Part shown: positions 23,346 to 34,700 of the stretch, piece after piece
Layout of the letters: the number at the start of each line of letters is the position of its first letter
How positions within the stretch are numbered: position 1 is the first letter of the stretch
Source of the DNA: Corydoras sp. C115
Taxonomy: Eukaryota > Chordata > Actinopteri > Siluriformes > Callichthyidae
Direction of reading: 5' to 3'
DNA length: 64,000 nucleotides
NCBI GenBank assembly: GCA_019802505.1
Contig: JAFMOC010000042.1
Span: 2,017,501 to 2,081,500 of the forward strand
Notes under the pieces: model-generated
The model's database searches: none
What the model was told of the DNA's origin: nothing
What the model saw: only the letters and a program-made list of their open reading frames with translations
Made by a program: the position numbers and the translations under genes

Positions 23346-23668
23346 TGGGTGGCATGGTGGCTTAATGGTTAGCACATCTGCCTTTCAGGGCTGGGGATTC
23401 CAGGTTCAAATCTCAATCTAAGTGAAGTTCCCATGTTCTGCCCGTGTTCGCATGGGATTACTCTGGGTTCTACAGTTTCCTCCCACAGTCCAAAAACATG
23501 GATTCAACGTGAATGCTTTAAATTGCCCCCAATAGAGTGTGTTTGATTGAGCATGACCAGCGATAGACTGGTGCCCTGTCCTGGGTGTATCTGCTCAGTG
23601 CACGAAACGCTCTCCCCTCTCGACCCAAGTAGAGGATTAAGAGGAACATAATGAATGAATGAAAATGC
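23346..23668 (+). mobile_element. V-SINE-type SINE, diverged near full length
   Basis: Plus orientation. Head GGCATGGTGGCTTAATGG, B box GGTTCAAATCTC, central domain and AATGAATGAATG tail are present. Confidence 0.87.
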
Positions 23669-23924
23669 CTGTGTAATAAGGTTACTTGTTCCTACTTGCA
23701 ATAACCTCATAGGCACATGACTATGACGCAACACATATTTTAAATCATGAAGTAAGATTGAAAATCTAAGGCAGTCTTTTGATAATTTTCTCTTATAAGG
23801 GTTTTTGGTAAACAGTTGGAGAAACCTGGTTGAAACCTTATTGAGTGTAACTTATTGTTTCACCATCATATTTACTGCACAAGTAATTAAATAACATTAA
23901 ACACTGGACTCTTTCAAAATGTTT

Positions 23925-24165
23925 ATTCTTTATATTATTATTATTTATTATGACTGCACTACTGTTTTTTTAGAATAAATTTGTATATTCTGTGCAATAT
24001 TCTATTCATCACTACTACCTCACTGCTGTACATTATGTCTTTTTGTCCTTTAAATTATAGTTTAGATCTTAATATTTATATTTAAGATTTATTCTTATTG
24101 TTATAAGTAATTGCTACTCAATTTCATCGGACATTGTGCAATGACAATAAAGGCATCATATCTTA
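23925..24165 (+). repeat. LINE-like 3' tail
   Basis: Ends with TCATCGGACATTGTGCAATG then ACAATAAAGGC, a typical fish LINE 3' terminus, after an AT-rich untranslated stretch. The coding part is absent. Confidence 0.6.
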
Positions 24166-24652
24166 TTTAATCACATCTTATACAGTATACTGTACATGCA
24201 CTACATTTTCAGCCTGTTGTCCATTTATTTCTCTCCATATTTTGTTAGTCTTGTTACTCAGGTTACTAATGGTCAGTTCCCCAATAGGGCCACCACAGAG
24301 CAGTATGATCACAGTGATGGATGATTCTTAGCACAGCACTGACCCTGATGTTGTGGTAGGTGTGAATCAGATGCAGCAGTGATTTTTAAATGCCTGTATA
24401 TCACTGCTTTATGGCAACATACGAATATGTTTGGCTAACAGCATCTTGTAGTTAATGTCCTATAAGCACATAAGAACAATAAGATGAGGACAAACTGTAC
24501 AACAGATTACCTACTGCCTGTGGGTAATTGTTTGGATGTGTCTAATACGCACAAAAATACGTTTTTAAGCAGAAATTCTGTGCCCTATTCAATCATACTG
24601 GCACCACCTCAGTGCAAAGTTAAGAATCATCAGGCACCAACCAATCATCATT
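24166..24652. other. Intergenic, nothing recognised
   Basis: No ORF or repeat family recognised. Confidence 0.45.
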
Positions 24653-25018
24653 GATTCATTCATTATCTTCCGCTTAATCCTCTAATAGGGTTGGGGGGGG
24701 GGGGGGGGGGGTTCCCCATGCCCATCCAGGGGAGAACGTTTCGGGTGCTGGGCAGATACACCCAGGACAGGGCACCAATCTATCGCTGGGCACACTCACT
24801 CACACAAACACACACACAAACACACTCTATATGGCAATTCTGGAGCATTAAATATTTCCTTGAAGACATGTTTTTGGACTGTAAGGAAACCGGAGAACCC
24901 AGAAGAAACCAACCCGGACATGGAGAGAACATGGAAATTCCACCCAGATTGGGATTCGAACCTGTAATCCCCAGCACTGAGAGGCAAATGTACTAATCCC
25001 TAAGCCACTGTGCCACCC
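24653..25018 (-). mobile_element. V-SINE-type SINE, near full length
   Basis: Minus orientation with an expanded G-run near 24692-24710 and an expanded ACAAACACAC block. A short duplication (ACCAATCA) flanks it. Confidence 0.88.
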
Positions 25019-25125
25019 ACCCACCAATCAAGTTTTATCCATTGTTTTGTTTTACCTGCATTTCAAATGCAGACAGTAAGACTGCAATTGCAATGTTATT
25101 AACACTACAATTTTTAGAGATTTTA

Positions 25126-25363
25126 ATTCATTCATTCATTATCTTCTGCTTTATCCTATATAAGGGTATATGGGGCAATTTGGAGAACTCAATTGACTTG
25201 ATCCATGCTTTTGGACTGTGGGAGGAAACCGGAGAACCCGGAGGAAATCCACGCGGACACGGGGAGAACATAGAAATTCCACCCAGATGAGGATTCCAAC
25301 CTGGAATCCCTAGCGCTGAGAGGCGAACGTGCTAACCACTAAGCCACCAAAAGCCAAAAAGCC
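25126..25363 (-). mobile_element. Internally deleted V-SINE with perfect 14-bp target duplication
   Basis: Minus orientation. The tail (to CTATATAAGGG) is joined to TATATGGGGCAATTTGG, skipping the CCCAGCGATGG / GCGCCCTGTCC part. It is flanked by TTTTAGAGATTTTA at 25112-25125 and 25364-25377. A second case of an internally shortened copy with an intact duplication. Confidence 0.88.
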
Positions 25364-25377
25364 TTTTAGAGATTTTA

Positions 25378-25918
25378 TTCTCTTAATTCTCTTAGTTATC
25401 TTAAAGTTGCCTGATATCAACAGAATTATTAAAAGAAAAGTAGTTATTAAAAGAGAAATGTACTTTGCTTTGATACATTTACATAAGCACACAGTAAGAT
25501 GTAAGCTGTTGTAGTTCACATTTTTTGTCATTATAGAGTCGGGACTATGAAAACTGCGAAAAATTAAGGAAAAAAGATACTGCAACTTGGTTTTTCATTT
25601 TTCATCTTGCCTTTTTTTGTTATTCAAGCTTTGACAATCCGTTCGTGACCTAGCGTTAAAACTTAAAAACCTGTGTATAAGTTAGAAGAGTGGAGCGTCA
25701 TCTTGTGGATAAAGTAAGAAAGTGCAATAAAACAAAATTGAATTTATTTAATTTATTTCTTTTTAGATATTTTAATTTCATTCTATATATTTTTTTTCTT
25801 GTAAATATCGCCATTTGCACAGTAGTGGGTACCCGCACCTAAGCTTTTCACTCACCTGTACACCTGTACTAGGTGATGTGATGATAAAAATCCTTGAATC
25901 GTTTAAATTATGGGCCCT
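25378..25918. other. Intergenic, nothing recognised
   Basis: AT-rich sequence without supported features. Confidence 0.45.
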
Positions 25919-26015
25919 GAATCTATAATCTATGAAATTCAAATTGTTTAATAAAATTATGGAAATTATTAAACTTCTTCATGATATTTATTATTTTAGA
26001 AAGAGTCTGTATCAA
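25919..26015 (+). repeat. Solo end of a Tc1-like family
   Basis: GGGCCCTGAATCTATAATC and ATTATGGAAATTATTAAAC match the right end of the element at 43465-44370 (its segment 44265-44366). No body is present. Confidence 0.6.
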
Positions 26016-26225
26016 AGAATAAACATTTTCTTAACAAATGTGATTTTGGAGTCTAAATTGACAACAGCGCCCTCTAAGGCCACAGAATCAGTTACAGAAT
26101 TTAGTGTTTAACCTGGGTTTGGAGAAGCTTTTAATCATTATTGTAAGATTTAGTTTTGATTTTGCATAACAGACATGTTTATTTGACATTTATGGATATA
26201 CGGAACACACCCACACATATATATA

Positions 26226-26320
26226 TATGGTGTGGAGTTTCCATGTTCTCCCTGTGTCCGTGTGGGTTTCCTCCGGGTTCTCCAGTTTCCTCCCACCCTA
26301 GTAGACGATAAGGCAGAAGA
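26226..26320 (+). repeat. V-SINE fragment interrupted by a Tc1 element
   Basis: Contains the central domain (GGAGTTTCCATGTTCTCCC to TTTCCTCCCAC) fused to a short tail (CCTAGTAGACGATAAGGC). It is followed directly by the Tc1-like insertion. Confidence 0.7.
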
Positions 26321-26326
26321 TATATA

Positions 26327-27712
26327 TACACACGTGGACAAAATTGTTGGTACCCCTTGGTTAATGACAGAAAAACCCACAATGGTAACAGAAAGAACTT
26401 TAATCTGATAAAAGTAATAATAAATTAAAATTCTATGAAAATGTAATGAATTGTCTCAGGTTTGAAGGGTGCCTTTTCCAGACGGCATGTTTCAGCTCCT
26501 TCCAAAGATGCTCAATAGGATTTAGGTCAGGGCTCATAGAAGGCCACTTCAGAATAGTGCAGTGTTTTCCTCTTAGACATTCTTGAGTGTTTTGGGTCAT
26601 TATCCTGTTGTAAGACCTACGACTGAGACCAAGCTTTCTGACACTGGGCAGCACATTTCTCTCGAGAATCCCTTGATAGTCTTGGGATTTCATTATACCC
26701 TGCACAGATTCAAGACACCCTGTGCCAGATGCAGCAAAGCAGCCCCAGAACATAACAGAGCCTCCTCCATGTTTCACAGTAGGGACAGTGTTCTTTTCTT
26801 GATATGCTTAATTTTTCCGTCTGTGAACATAGAGCTGATGTGCCTTGCCAAAAAGTTCCATTTTTGTCTCATCTGTCCATAGGACATTCTCCCAGAAGCT
26901 TTGTGGCTTGTCAACATGAAGTTTGGCAAATTCCAGTCTGGCTTTTTTATGTTTTGTTTTCAACAATGGTGTCCTCCTTGGTCATCTCCCATGAAGTCCA
27001 CTTTGGCTCAAACATTGACGGATAGTTCGATCTGAGACTGATGTTCCTTGGGCTTGAAGTTCACCTTGAATCACTTTAGATGTTTTCCTTGACTCTTTTG
27101 TTACCATTCGTGTTATCCATCTCTTTGATTTGTCATCAATTTTCCTCCTGCGTCCACGTCCAGGGAGGTTGGCTACAGTCCCATGGATCTTAAATTTCTT
27201 AATCACATGTGCAACTGTAGTCACAGGAACATCAAGCTGCTTGGAGATGGTCTTATAACCTTTACCTTTAACATGCTTGTCTATTATTTTCTTTCTAATG
27301 TCCTGAGAAAACTCTTTTCTTTGCTTCCTCTGGTTCATGTTGAGTGTGGTGCACACCTTGTCACCAAACAGCACAGTGACTACCTGTAGCCCTATATATA
27401 GGCCCACTGACTGATTACAATATTGTAGACACCTGTGATACTAATTAGTGAACACACCTTGATTTAACATGTCCATTTGGTCACATTATTTTCAGGGGTA
27501 CCATCATTTCTGTCTAGGCCTGTTTCATGAGTTTATTTTTTTTTAATAATTCTGTTAAAGCATGGTTGAAAAGCAATGTCTGACTTTCATTTGTACATTT
27601 TCATAGAATTTTTATTCATTATTACTTTTATCAGATTAAAGTTCTTTCTGTTACCATTGTGGGTTTTTCTGTCATTAACCAAGGGGTACCAACAATTTTG
27701 TCCACGTGTGTA
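26327..27712 (-). pseudogene. Tc1-like transposon with broken transposase
   Basis: Long inverted ends: TACACACGTGGACAAAATTG on the left, with the mirrored CAATTTTGTCCACGTGTG at 27693-27710, continuing inward for about 120 bp on both sides (including the GGTAACAGAAAGAACTTTAA block). A TA dinucleotide lies at each end. The minus-strand transposase is in two pieces. The N-terminal part (27334 to about 26990) has the helix-turn-helix DNA-binding region. The C-terminal part (26777-26433) keeps GGGSVMFWGCFAASG and SPDLNPIEHLWKELK. The middle, with the second catalytic Asp block, is frameshifted or mutated (MTQNTQE instead of a QQD-type motif). Inactive. Confidence 0.9.
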
Positions 27713-27715
27713 TGT

Positions 27716-27815
27716 ATTCTCTTATCTTCTGCTTCATTCTTTATTTGGGTTGCGGGGGTGGGATATGCCCATGCCCATGCTATTCAGGACAGCTGGGCAG
27801 ATACACCAAGGGCAG
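27716..27815 (-). repeat. V-SINE remnant
   Basis: Decayed tail part (TTATCTTCTGCTTCATTC and AGCTGGGCAGATACACC) directly right of the Tc1 insertion. Confidence 0.55.
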
Positions 27816-28101
27816 TGTGGTTTAATTACCAATAAACACAGAAATAATGGCTTTCTTGTTCAGCCCTTAACTAAAACATGGCACACAATGTCGCTGAAGT
27901 TGCCCCGCTCGAGACAGGTCTGTAGTGGTCACAGCCCAGACTGAACTGTGGTTCGTGTCCCTCACTTTCATTTCTGCAAGGTGCCAACCACAGTCTGTAC
28001 TCTGCTATGTCTGCTCAGTTGACTTGTCCGTTGTCCTTCTTTATTGTCTTTAATGCCGAGGGGGTATACAAAGAGGAGTTACGGGTTACGGGGCGATGTT
28101 T
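27816..28101. other. Upstream of cdc16, nothing recognised
   Basis: No repeat family or exon identified. Confidence 0.4.
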
Positions 28102-28113
28102 GTGTTCCAAAAT

Positions 28114-28456
28114 TCATTCATTATCTCCCGCTTTATCCTCTATTAGGGTCGCGGTGGGGTTCCCCATACCCATCCAGGGGAGAACGTCACGGGCGCTGGG
28201 CAGATACACCCAGGACAGGGTGCCAATCCATCGCTGGGTACACACTCACACACTCAAACACACTCTATATGGGGCAATTTAGAGAACTCAATTAAATTGA
28301 TCCATGTTTTTGGACTGTGGGAGGAAACCGGAGAACCCAGAGGAAAACCCACGCGGACACGGGGAGAACATGGAAACTCCACCCAGATGGGGATTCGAAC
28401 CGGGAATCCCTAGCGCTGAGAGGCGAACGTGCTAACCACTAAGCCACCGTGCCGCC
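28114..28456 (-). mobile_element. V-SINE-type SINE, young, 12-bp target duplication
   Basis: Complete minus-orientation copy close to the consensus, flanked by GTGTTCCAAAAT at 28102-28113 and 28457-28468. It lies about 270 bp upstream of the cdc16 start codon. Confidence 0.95.
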
Positions 28457-28499
28457 GTGTTCCAAAATGCACACGTAAAACCCATTGTTGCAACTTGTA

Positions 28500-28729
28500 C
28501 ACGACATTTTTTTTTACACATCTTGCCTCAGACTAACGGGGTAGGACCTTTCCACAGCAGTGACGGTGTTTCTGCGGAACGCATTGGTGTTGCACAGAGT
28601 TGATCAGAACCGCGGGACGGACGTCAGTCTGAATGTAACAAGCTACGGTCGCGATCCGCTCTGCTTTTCTTACATTTCTCGCATTACTAGAATGACACCG
28701 AGACGACGTTGAGAAATCCGACAACTACC
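28500..28729 (+). promoter_or_regulatory. cdc16: cdc16 promoter and 5' leader
   Basis: A CpG-enriched block between the SINE and the ATG, with GGACGTCA-like and CGCGATCCG text and no TATA box. The leader boundary is not determined. Confidence 0.45.
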
Positions 28730-31700
28730 ATGAATCTAGACCGACTTCGGAAGCGTGTGCGGCTCTACATAGACCAGGTGAGGGAGAACGACTGTAAGCT
28801 AATGTGCTACCAGCTGTGTGCCGTGCGAAGCAGCTCAGTGATTAAAGTTTCACATGTTGGAACAGACATAGAGCTCATCATTATAAACAGCAAATTACTG
28901 GGAACTCGTTCTGTAACTAATAAATCAACAGGATAAACGTTTATTTCTAAAAAAATGTTAGATTGGACGTTTTTAGCGCCATTGCTAACATGCTTGCTTA
29001 ACTTTACCATTAAAAGGTGCTGTTGTCTTTCACAGTAGGATCGCTATGCGATAATATGGGCATATTTGTTAAGTATACTGAATTATGTAGACGCTTTACC
29101 ATCTCCTTTCAATAAACGTAACGTGTGATCTGGTTTTAAATATGTGCTGCCTCTAAATCAAACGTCTACTCCATCAGAGAGGGTTTATTTGAAGTATTCA
29201 AGTATTAAAGTATTTAATTTGTCATTCCAACAATATAAAGTGGTGTACAGTATATAGTGGAACGAGACAACGGTTTCCAGGAACAATGTGCTACACAGAA
29301 CAGCAACTACACAGCCCAACATAAAGTGCATGTGTGCAAATACCATGTGCAAAACAAGAATTATAATAAATACAAGTCAATATACAGGGCAATAAACATA
29401 AACAAGTATTAGGAGGGAAGAGTACAACAGACAATATACAGTCCAAAAACAGTAAACATTCAAGTAAATGGGAGGGAACGAGGCAGGTTGCCCTCTAGTG
29501 TTGTAAGCTGTAGAGTGCAAAAATATGCCCACGGTTATGAAGGTAAACAGTGTGTTTAAAGCAGCAATTATAATGACTAACAATTGCAATGTTAGTAGCA
29601 ATTTTATCCATTTTTGGTATCGGAAATGTGAGTGGGAGTTTAGTGCAGACCTATGTAAGTGCAATTAATAAACTGGATTTTATTAAATATTTGAAGTTTG
29701 GAGTGTGCATTTAGTTAAGGTCATCCAGGAAATGTAATGAATTATGCTGTGGGGAAAAACAATCCTGCAAGTTTTCTTTTGGCTTGAAGGGGTTGCTGGA
29801 GTCTATATCAGTGTGGATTGGGAAAAAGAGGAGGAGGTTTCCAGAATAAGTAGTCAATCACAGGGCAACATATGGGTGTTTTCATGCATACTCAGTAAAC
29901 TATTTGAAGGCATGGTTGCTCTGTGATTAGGGTGTTTGTCTGTCAATTTGAAGGTTGGAGGTTCAAATTCCAGGTTACTGGAGTTACCAATGTTGGTGGT
30001 AAGACCCATAACCCTTGAAAAAGACCTTTAACCCTCAACTCTTAGACACGGACAACCAATTACAAACAAAGTAACAATATTTATTATAAATGAAAATGTA
30101 ATATAATAACTGAATTTGCCTTAAATTAGGACAAGCAACAAAAGTAAATTAATGAAGGAAAAAAGGAGAAACCAAAACATGCTGTCTCAAATACATTCTA
30201 CTTAAACTACCAAATAAATATTTGCAATACACATGTAAAAAAAAAAAACTACACAGATAAGACTGCCTGACTAAATTCAATCTATATTTTTATTTGCTTT
30301 AAAGTGGAAAGTTTCATCATGATATAATGTTGTAATGATATGTTGGTTTCATTTGGAGAATGTTGGACTGAGTATAATAAATTAACACAGATTGTTTTTG
30401 GGTCATTCCAATAAATAAATGGCAGCATTGCCTAGCAAATCTCTGTTCATCACTCTTTTTTTCTCTGTCTTTATTAATTATTTTGCAGCAACAGTATCAA
30501 AGTGCTCTGTTTTGGGCTGACAAAGTGGCATCTTTATCACACGGTAAGCACCTTATATTTCTAAAACAGTTCAAGCCAGCTATGTTATATGTAAAATTAA
30601 TCTCATGTGCCTCAGCTAAATCATTGTCGAGGTTGCTTTTTTATACAGTTTGGTGAGATTTTTAAGGAATGCTGCATTATAAATGTGTTTATCTGACGTT
30701 AACTAGCATAAACATAGTGTTTTTTAGAAACTTGCAGCATTAAGCTTTAAAGGGTTGACAGAGATGAGTACAGTGTGAATATATAGAACTTAAAATGACT
30801 AAAGTAGTATTAATTTTAAAGACACCTGGTCTACAGTATACAGTTCTTTTTAAGTCTGCCAAAACCCTATAAAATCCCAAACCAGTATACATTACCATTT
30901 TGCTTCAAACAGAAAGTAGATGTTATAGAAGAAAGTTGCAAAATGGATAGCAAAACAAGTCCAAAAGCAAATTGCAATTCATGTCTTTTTGAGCAAGTAC
31001 TAAAAGAGCTGTGTTTAAATCTGTAATAATTTGGTAAGTTTAAGTATACTCAACAGAATAGTTCACCTGGGAGACATAGGTCAGGGCTGCACCAATGCAG
31101 CATATACTGGAGGATAATTTTAAGCGTGAGAATTGTATACAACAAAGCAACAAAAGTCAATAACTTTAAAGAGAGTGCTTTAGATCTACATTGTCATTTC
31201 GCAGATGCTTTTTCCCAAAACCTACTTATAAATGAGAGAACAGCACAAGTCAGTAGTTAAAGAAAAAACAGAAACTATGTAGAATTAAAAGAAAAATGCA
31301 TAAAATAATTTAAAAAGAACAAAAACATACTCCAACAGTATTATCTAGGAAAATGTAAGCATCTCACTGCAAACACACTACATTGCATCTACATCCATAC
31401 ATCCTGATTTTTCATACAGACCAACTCATAACAGAAATATAGAGACCACATGTCTCCCCAGTCCTTTCCTCAATGGCAAACACAGACAACAAATTGAAAA
31501 TAAAGTAGCAATATTTATTTTAACTAAAAACATATAATAAGAAGTACATTTGTCTTAATGTAGGTAAAGCAGCTAAACTAAATTAAAGAAGGAAAAAATG
31601 GAGAAAGATAATAACCAAAAGATACTGTCTCAAATGCATTCTACCTAAACTACCAAATAAAACAAAACAAAATACAACAATGTGATCTCTCCCCAACTAA

Positions 31701-34700
31701 CAAAAACAGGAGAAAATCAGTACAAGTGAAAAATAATCTTATCACTGCATGCAAGAAAGTTTTCAATAGCTTTCACCAGCATGTAGAGACATTCACACCA
31801 AAACAGGATAATACCCTCAAACAAGTTAACTGATGTCCATAGCTAAATCAAAATTTAACTTGGCTACACAGGGAAGGAATCAGGAGAAACACAGGCCTCG
31901 TATAAAGTAAATCATGCCACCCTTTCAGCCAGCCACCTCTTGCTTTCAAACCAGTTCCCTATAGTGGTAGTTAATGGAATCAACTCATCAAAAAAAAAAA
32001 GAGTGCAGACTACAGTATAGCTGAACAACAAAGAAGATTAATTGACCATATCATTATGACTATAGTGTAATAACATAGAGCCTGGGTAGATTTGTCAGGC
32101 AGTAATTTTTTTTTCCCCAAAAAAATTTGAAGCGCTAAGTGACTAGCGCTTTTTTTGTATCAACTAACCTCTAAAATACAACTAAAATACTTAACTTATT
32201 TAGTGTGACATTGGATGATTGTTGTGACATACAAGACCAGCTTTAGTTGGCAATGTTTACAGCACGTCTTGGTACCAGAGTAAATTTTTGTCCTTATCAT
32301 TTTAGTATGTGACATTTTCTATAATTAAGGTGGCAGAGAGGAGGACTCTAAACAAACTGCTTTCCATCATGGACAATGAGTGTCACCGACTGCACACCAT
32401 CATTATGGACCAAAGCAGCACGTTTAGTGGCAGGCTGCTGTCACTGAGCTGCTCTACATACAGACTTAGGAGATCTTTTGTTCCAAGGGCCATCAGGCTT
32501 TATAATACAAATAGTTTGGGCCGGAAGATCAAATAACATGTAGCACATGTAAAAACTGTTTCTTGTTTTTTTGCACATGATCACTTGGATCACCCTCCGT
32601 ACTGGACACTTCATTTTTTGTTTTAATATTACACTTTTCACACTTTGCGTGCATATGTACAGTGGTGTGAAAAAGTGTTTGCCCCTTTCCTGTTTTTTTT
32701 GCATGTTTCACACTTAAGTGTTTCGGAACATCAAACCAATTTAAACAATAGTCAAGGACAACACAAGTAAACACAAAATGCAATTTGTAAATGAAGGTGT
32801 TTATTATTAAAGGAGAAAAAAAATCCAAACCATCATGGCCCTGTGTGAAAAAGTGATTGCCCCCTCGTTAAAACATACTATAACTGTGGTTTTTAACAGC
32901 TGAGTTCAATTTCTCTAGCCACACCCAGGCCTGATTATTGCCACACCTGTTCTTAATCAAGACATCACTTAAATAGGAGCTGCCTGACACAGTAAAGTCC
33001 ACCACAGTGAGAGCCATTATCCACAAATGGCGAAGACATGGAACAGTGGTGAACCTTCCCAGGAGTGGCCGGCCACCCAAAATTGCCCCAAGAGTGCAGC
33101 GACGACTCATCCAAGAGGTCACAAAAGACCCCACAACAACGTCCAAAGAACTGCAGGCCTCACTTGCCTTAGTTAAGGTCAGCGTTCATGCCTCCACCAT
33201 CAGAAAAAGACTGGGCAAAAATGGCCTGCATGGCAGAGTTCCAAGAAGAAAACCACTGCTGAGCAAAACACATCTTGATGATCCCCAACACTTTTGGGAA
33301 AACATTCTGTGGACCGATGAGACAAAAGTGGAATTCTTTGGAAGGTGTATGTCCCATTACATCTGGTGTAAAAGGAACACTGCATTTCAGAAAAAGAACA
33401 TTATACCAACAGTAAAATATGGTGGTGGTAGTGTGATGGTCTGGGGCTGTTTTGCTGCGTCAGGACCTGGAAGACTTGCTGTGATAAATGGAACTATGAA
33501 TTCTGCTGTCTACCAAAAGATCCTGAAGGAGAATGTCCGACCATCTATTCGTGAACTCAAGCTGAAACGAACTTGGGTTCTGCAGCAGGACAATGATCCA
33601 AAACACACCAGCAAGTCCACCACTGAATGGCTGAAGAAAAACAAAATGAAGACTTTGGAGTGGCCTAGCCAAAGTCCTGACCTGAATCCTATTGAGATGT
33701 TGTGGTATGATCTTAAAAAGGTCGTTCATGCTCGAAAACCCTCTAATGTAACTGAATTAGAACAATTCTGCAAAGATGAGTGGGCCAAAATTCCTCCAGA
33801 ACGCTGTAAAAGTCTCATTGCAAGTTATGGCAAACGCTTGGTTGCAGTTGTAGCTGCTAAGGGTGGCCCAACCAGTTATTAGGTTTAGGGTGGAAATCAC
33901 TTTTTCACACAGGGCCATGATGGTTTGGATTTTTTTTCTCCTTTAATAATAAACACCTTCATTTACAAATTGCATTTTGTGTTTACTTGTGTTGTCCCTG
34001 ACTATTGTTTAAATTGGTTTGATGTTCTGAAACACTTACATGTGTGTATATATATATATAAACATCATTTAATTTTCTCCTCCATTCTGTAAAAAACAGA
34101 ACTACACCTGAACAATAAAGAAGATTAAGTGACTTAGTGACTTATCATTATGTCATAGATTCATGACATGGAGCTTGGGTTGTTTTGTTGAATAAAATAG
34201 AGTAATCACATTACTGCAAAGTATACAAGGTTTATTCAGTCTCATATATAATGCAATTCATGTTTTAAGGCCGTTATTTTTAGATAAAAGCCATAGTTCC
34301 GGGTTGTTCTCAATACTTTCTTGTTTAAAATATATTCAAACAAAGTACAATTAGAGCAATGATAAAATAGTCTGGATATTTAAATGCCTTAAAAAATAAC
34401 AGGAACAGTGCACTCTTAACAGCCTTGATATGAATGAATCTGACATTTCTTTGTACCTTGCATGCAAGAAATAGTTTCAGATTCCAGGTTGCAGCACTTA
34501 GTGGGCATTAGTGGTGAGGCTTTGGAATGGTTTAGGTCCTATCTGACAGACAACCCTGTGCATGAATTTTGCTGGTTCAAATTCCTCCTCAGCTCCCCTA
34601 TCATATGGGGTTCTACAGGGCCCTATCTTAGGGCCGCTCCTTTTCTCACTCCACTTCTCAATCCCAGCTTCCACTGGGTTCCATTTTAAGAAAACATGGC

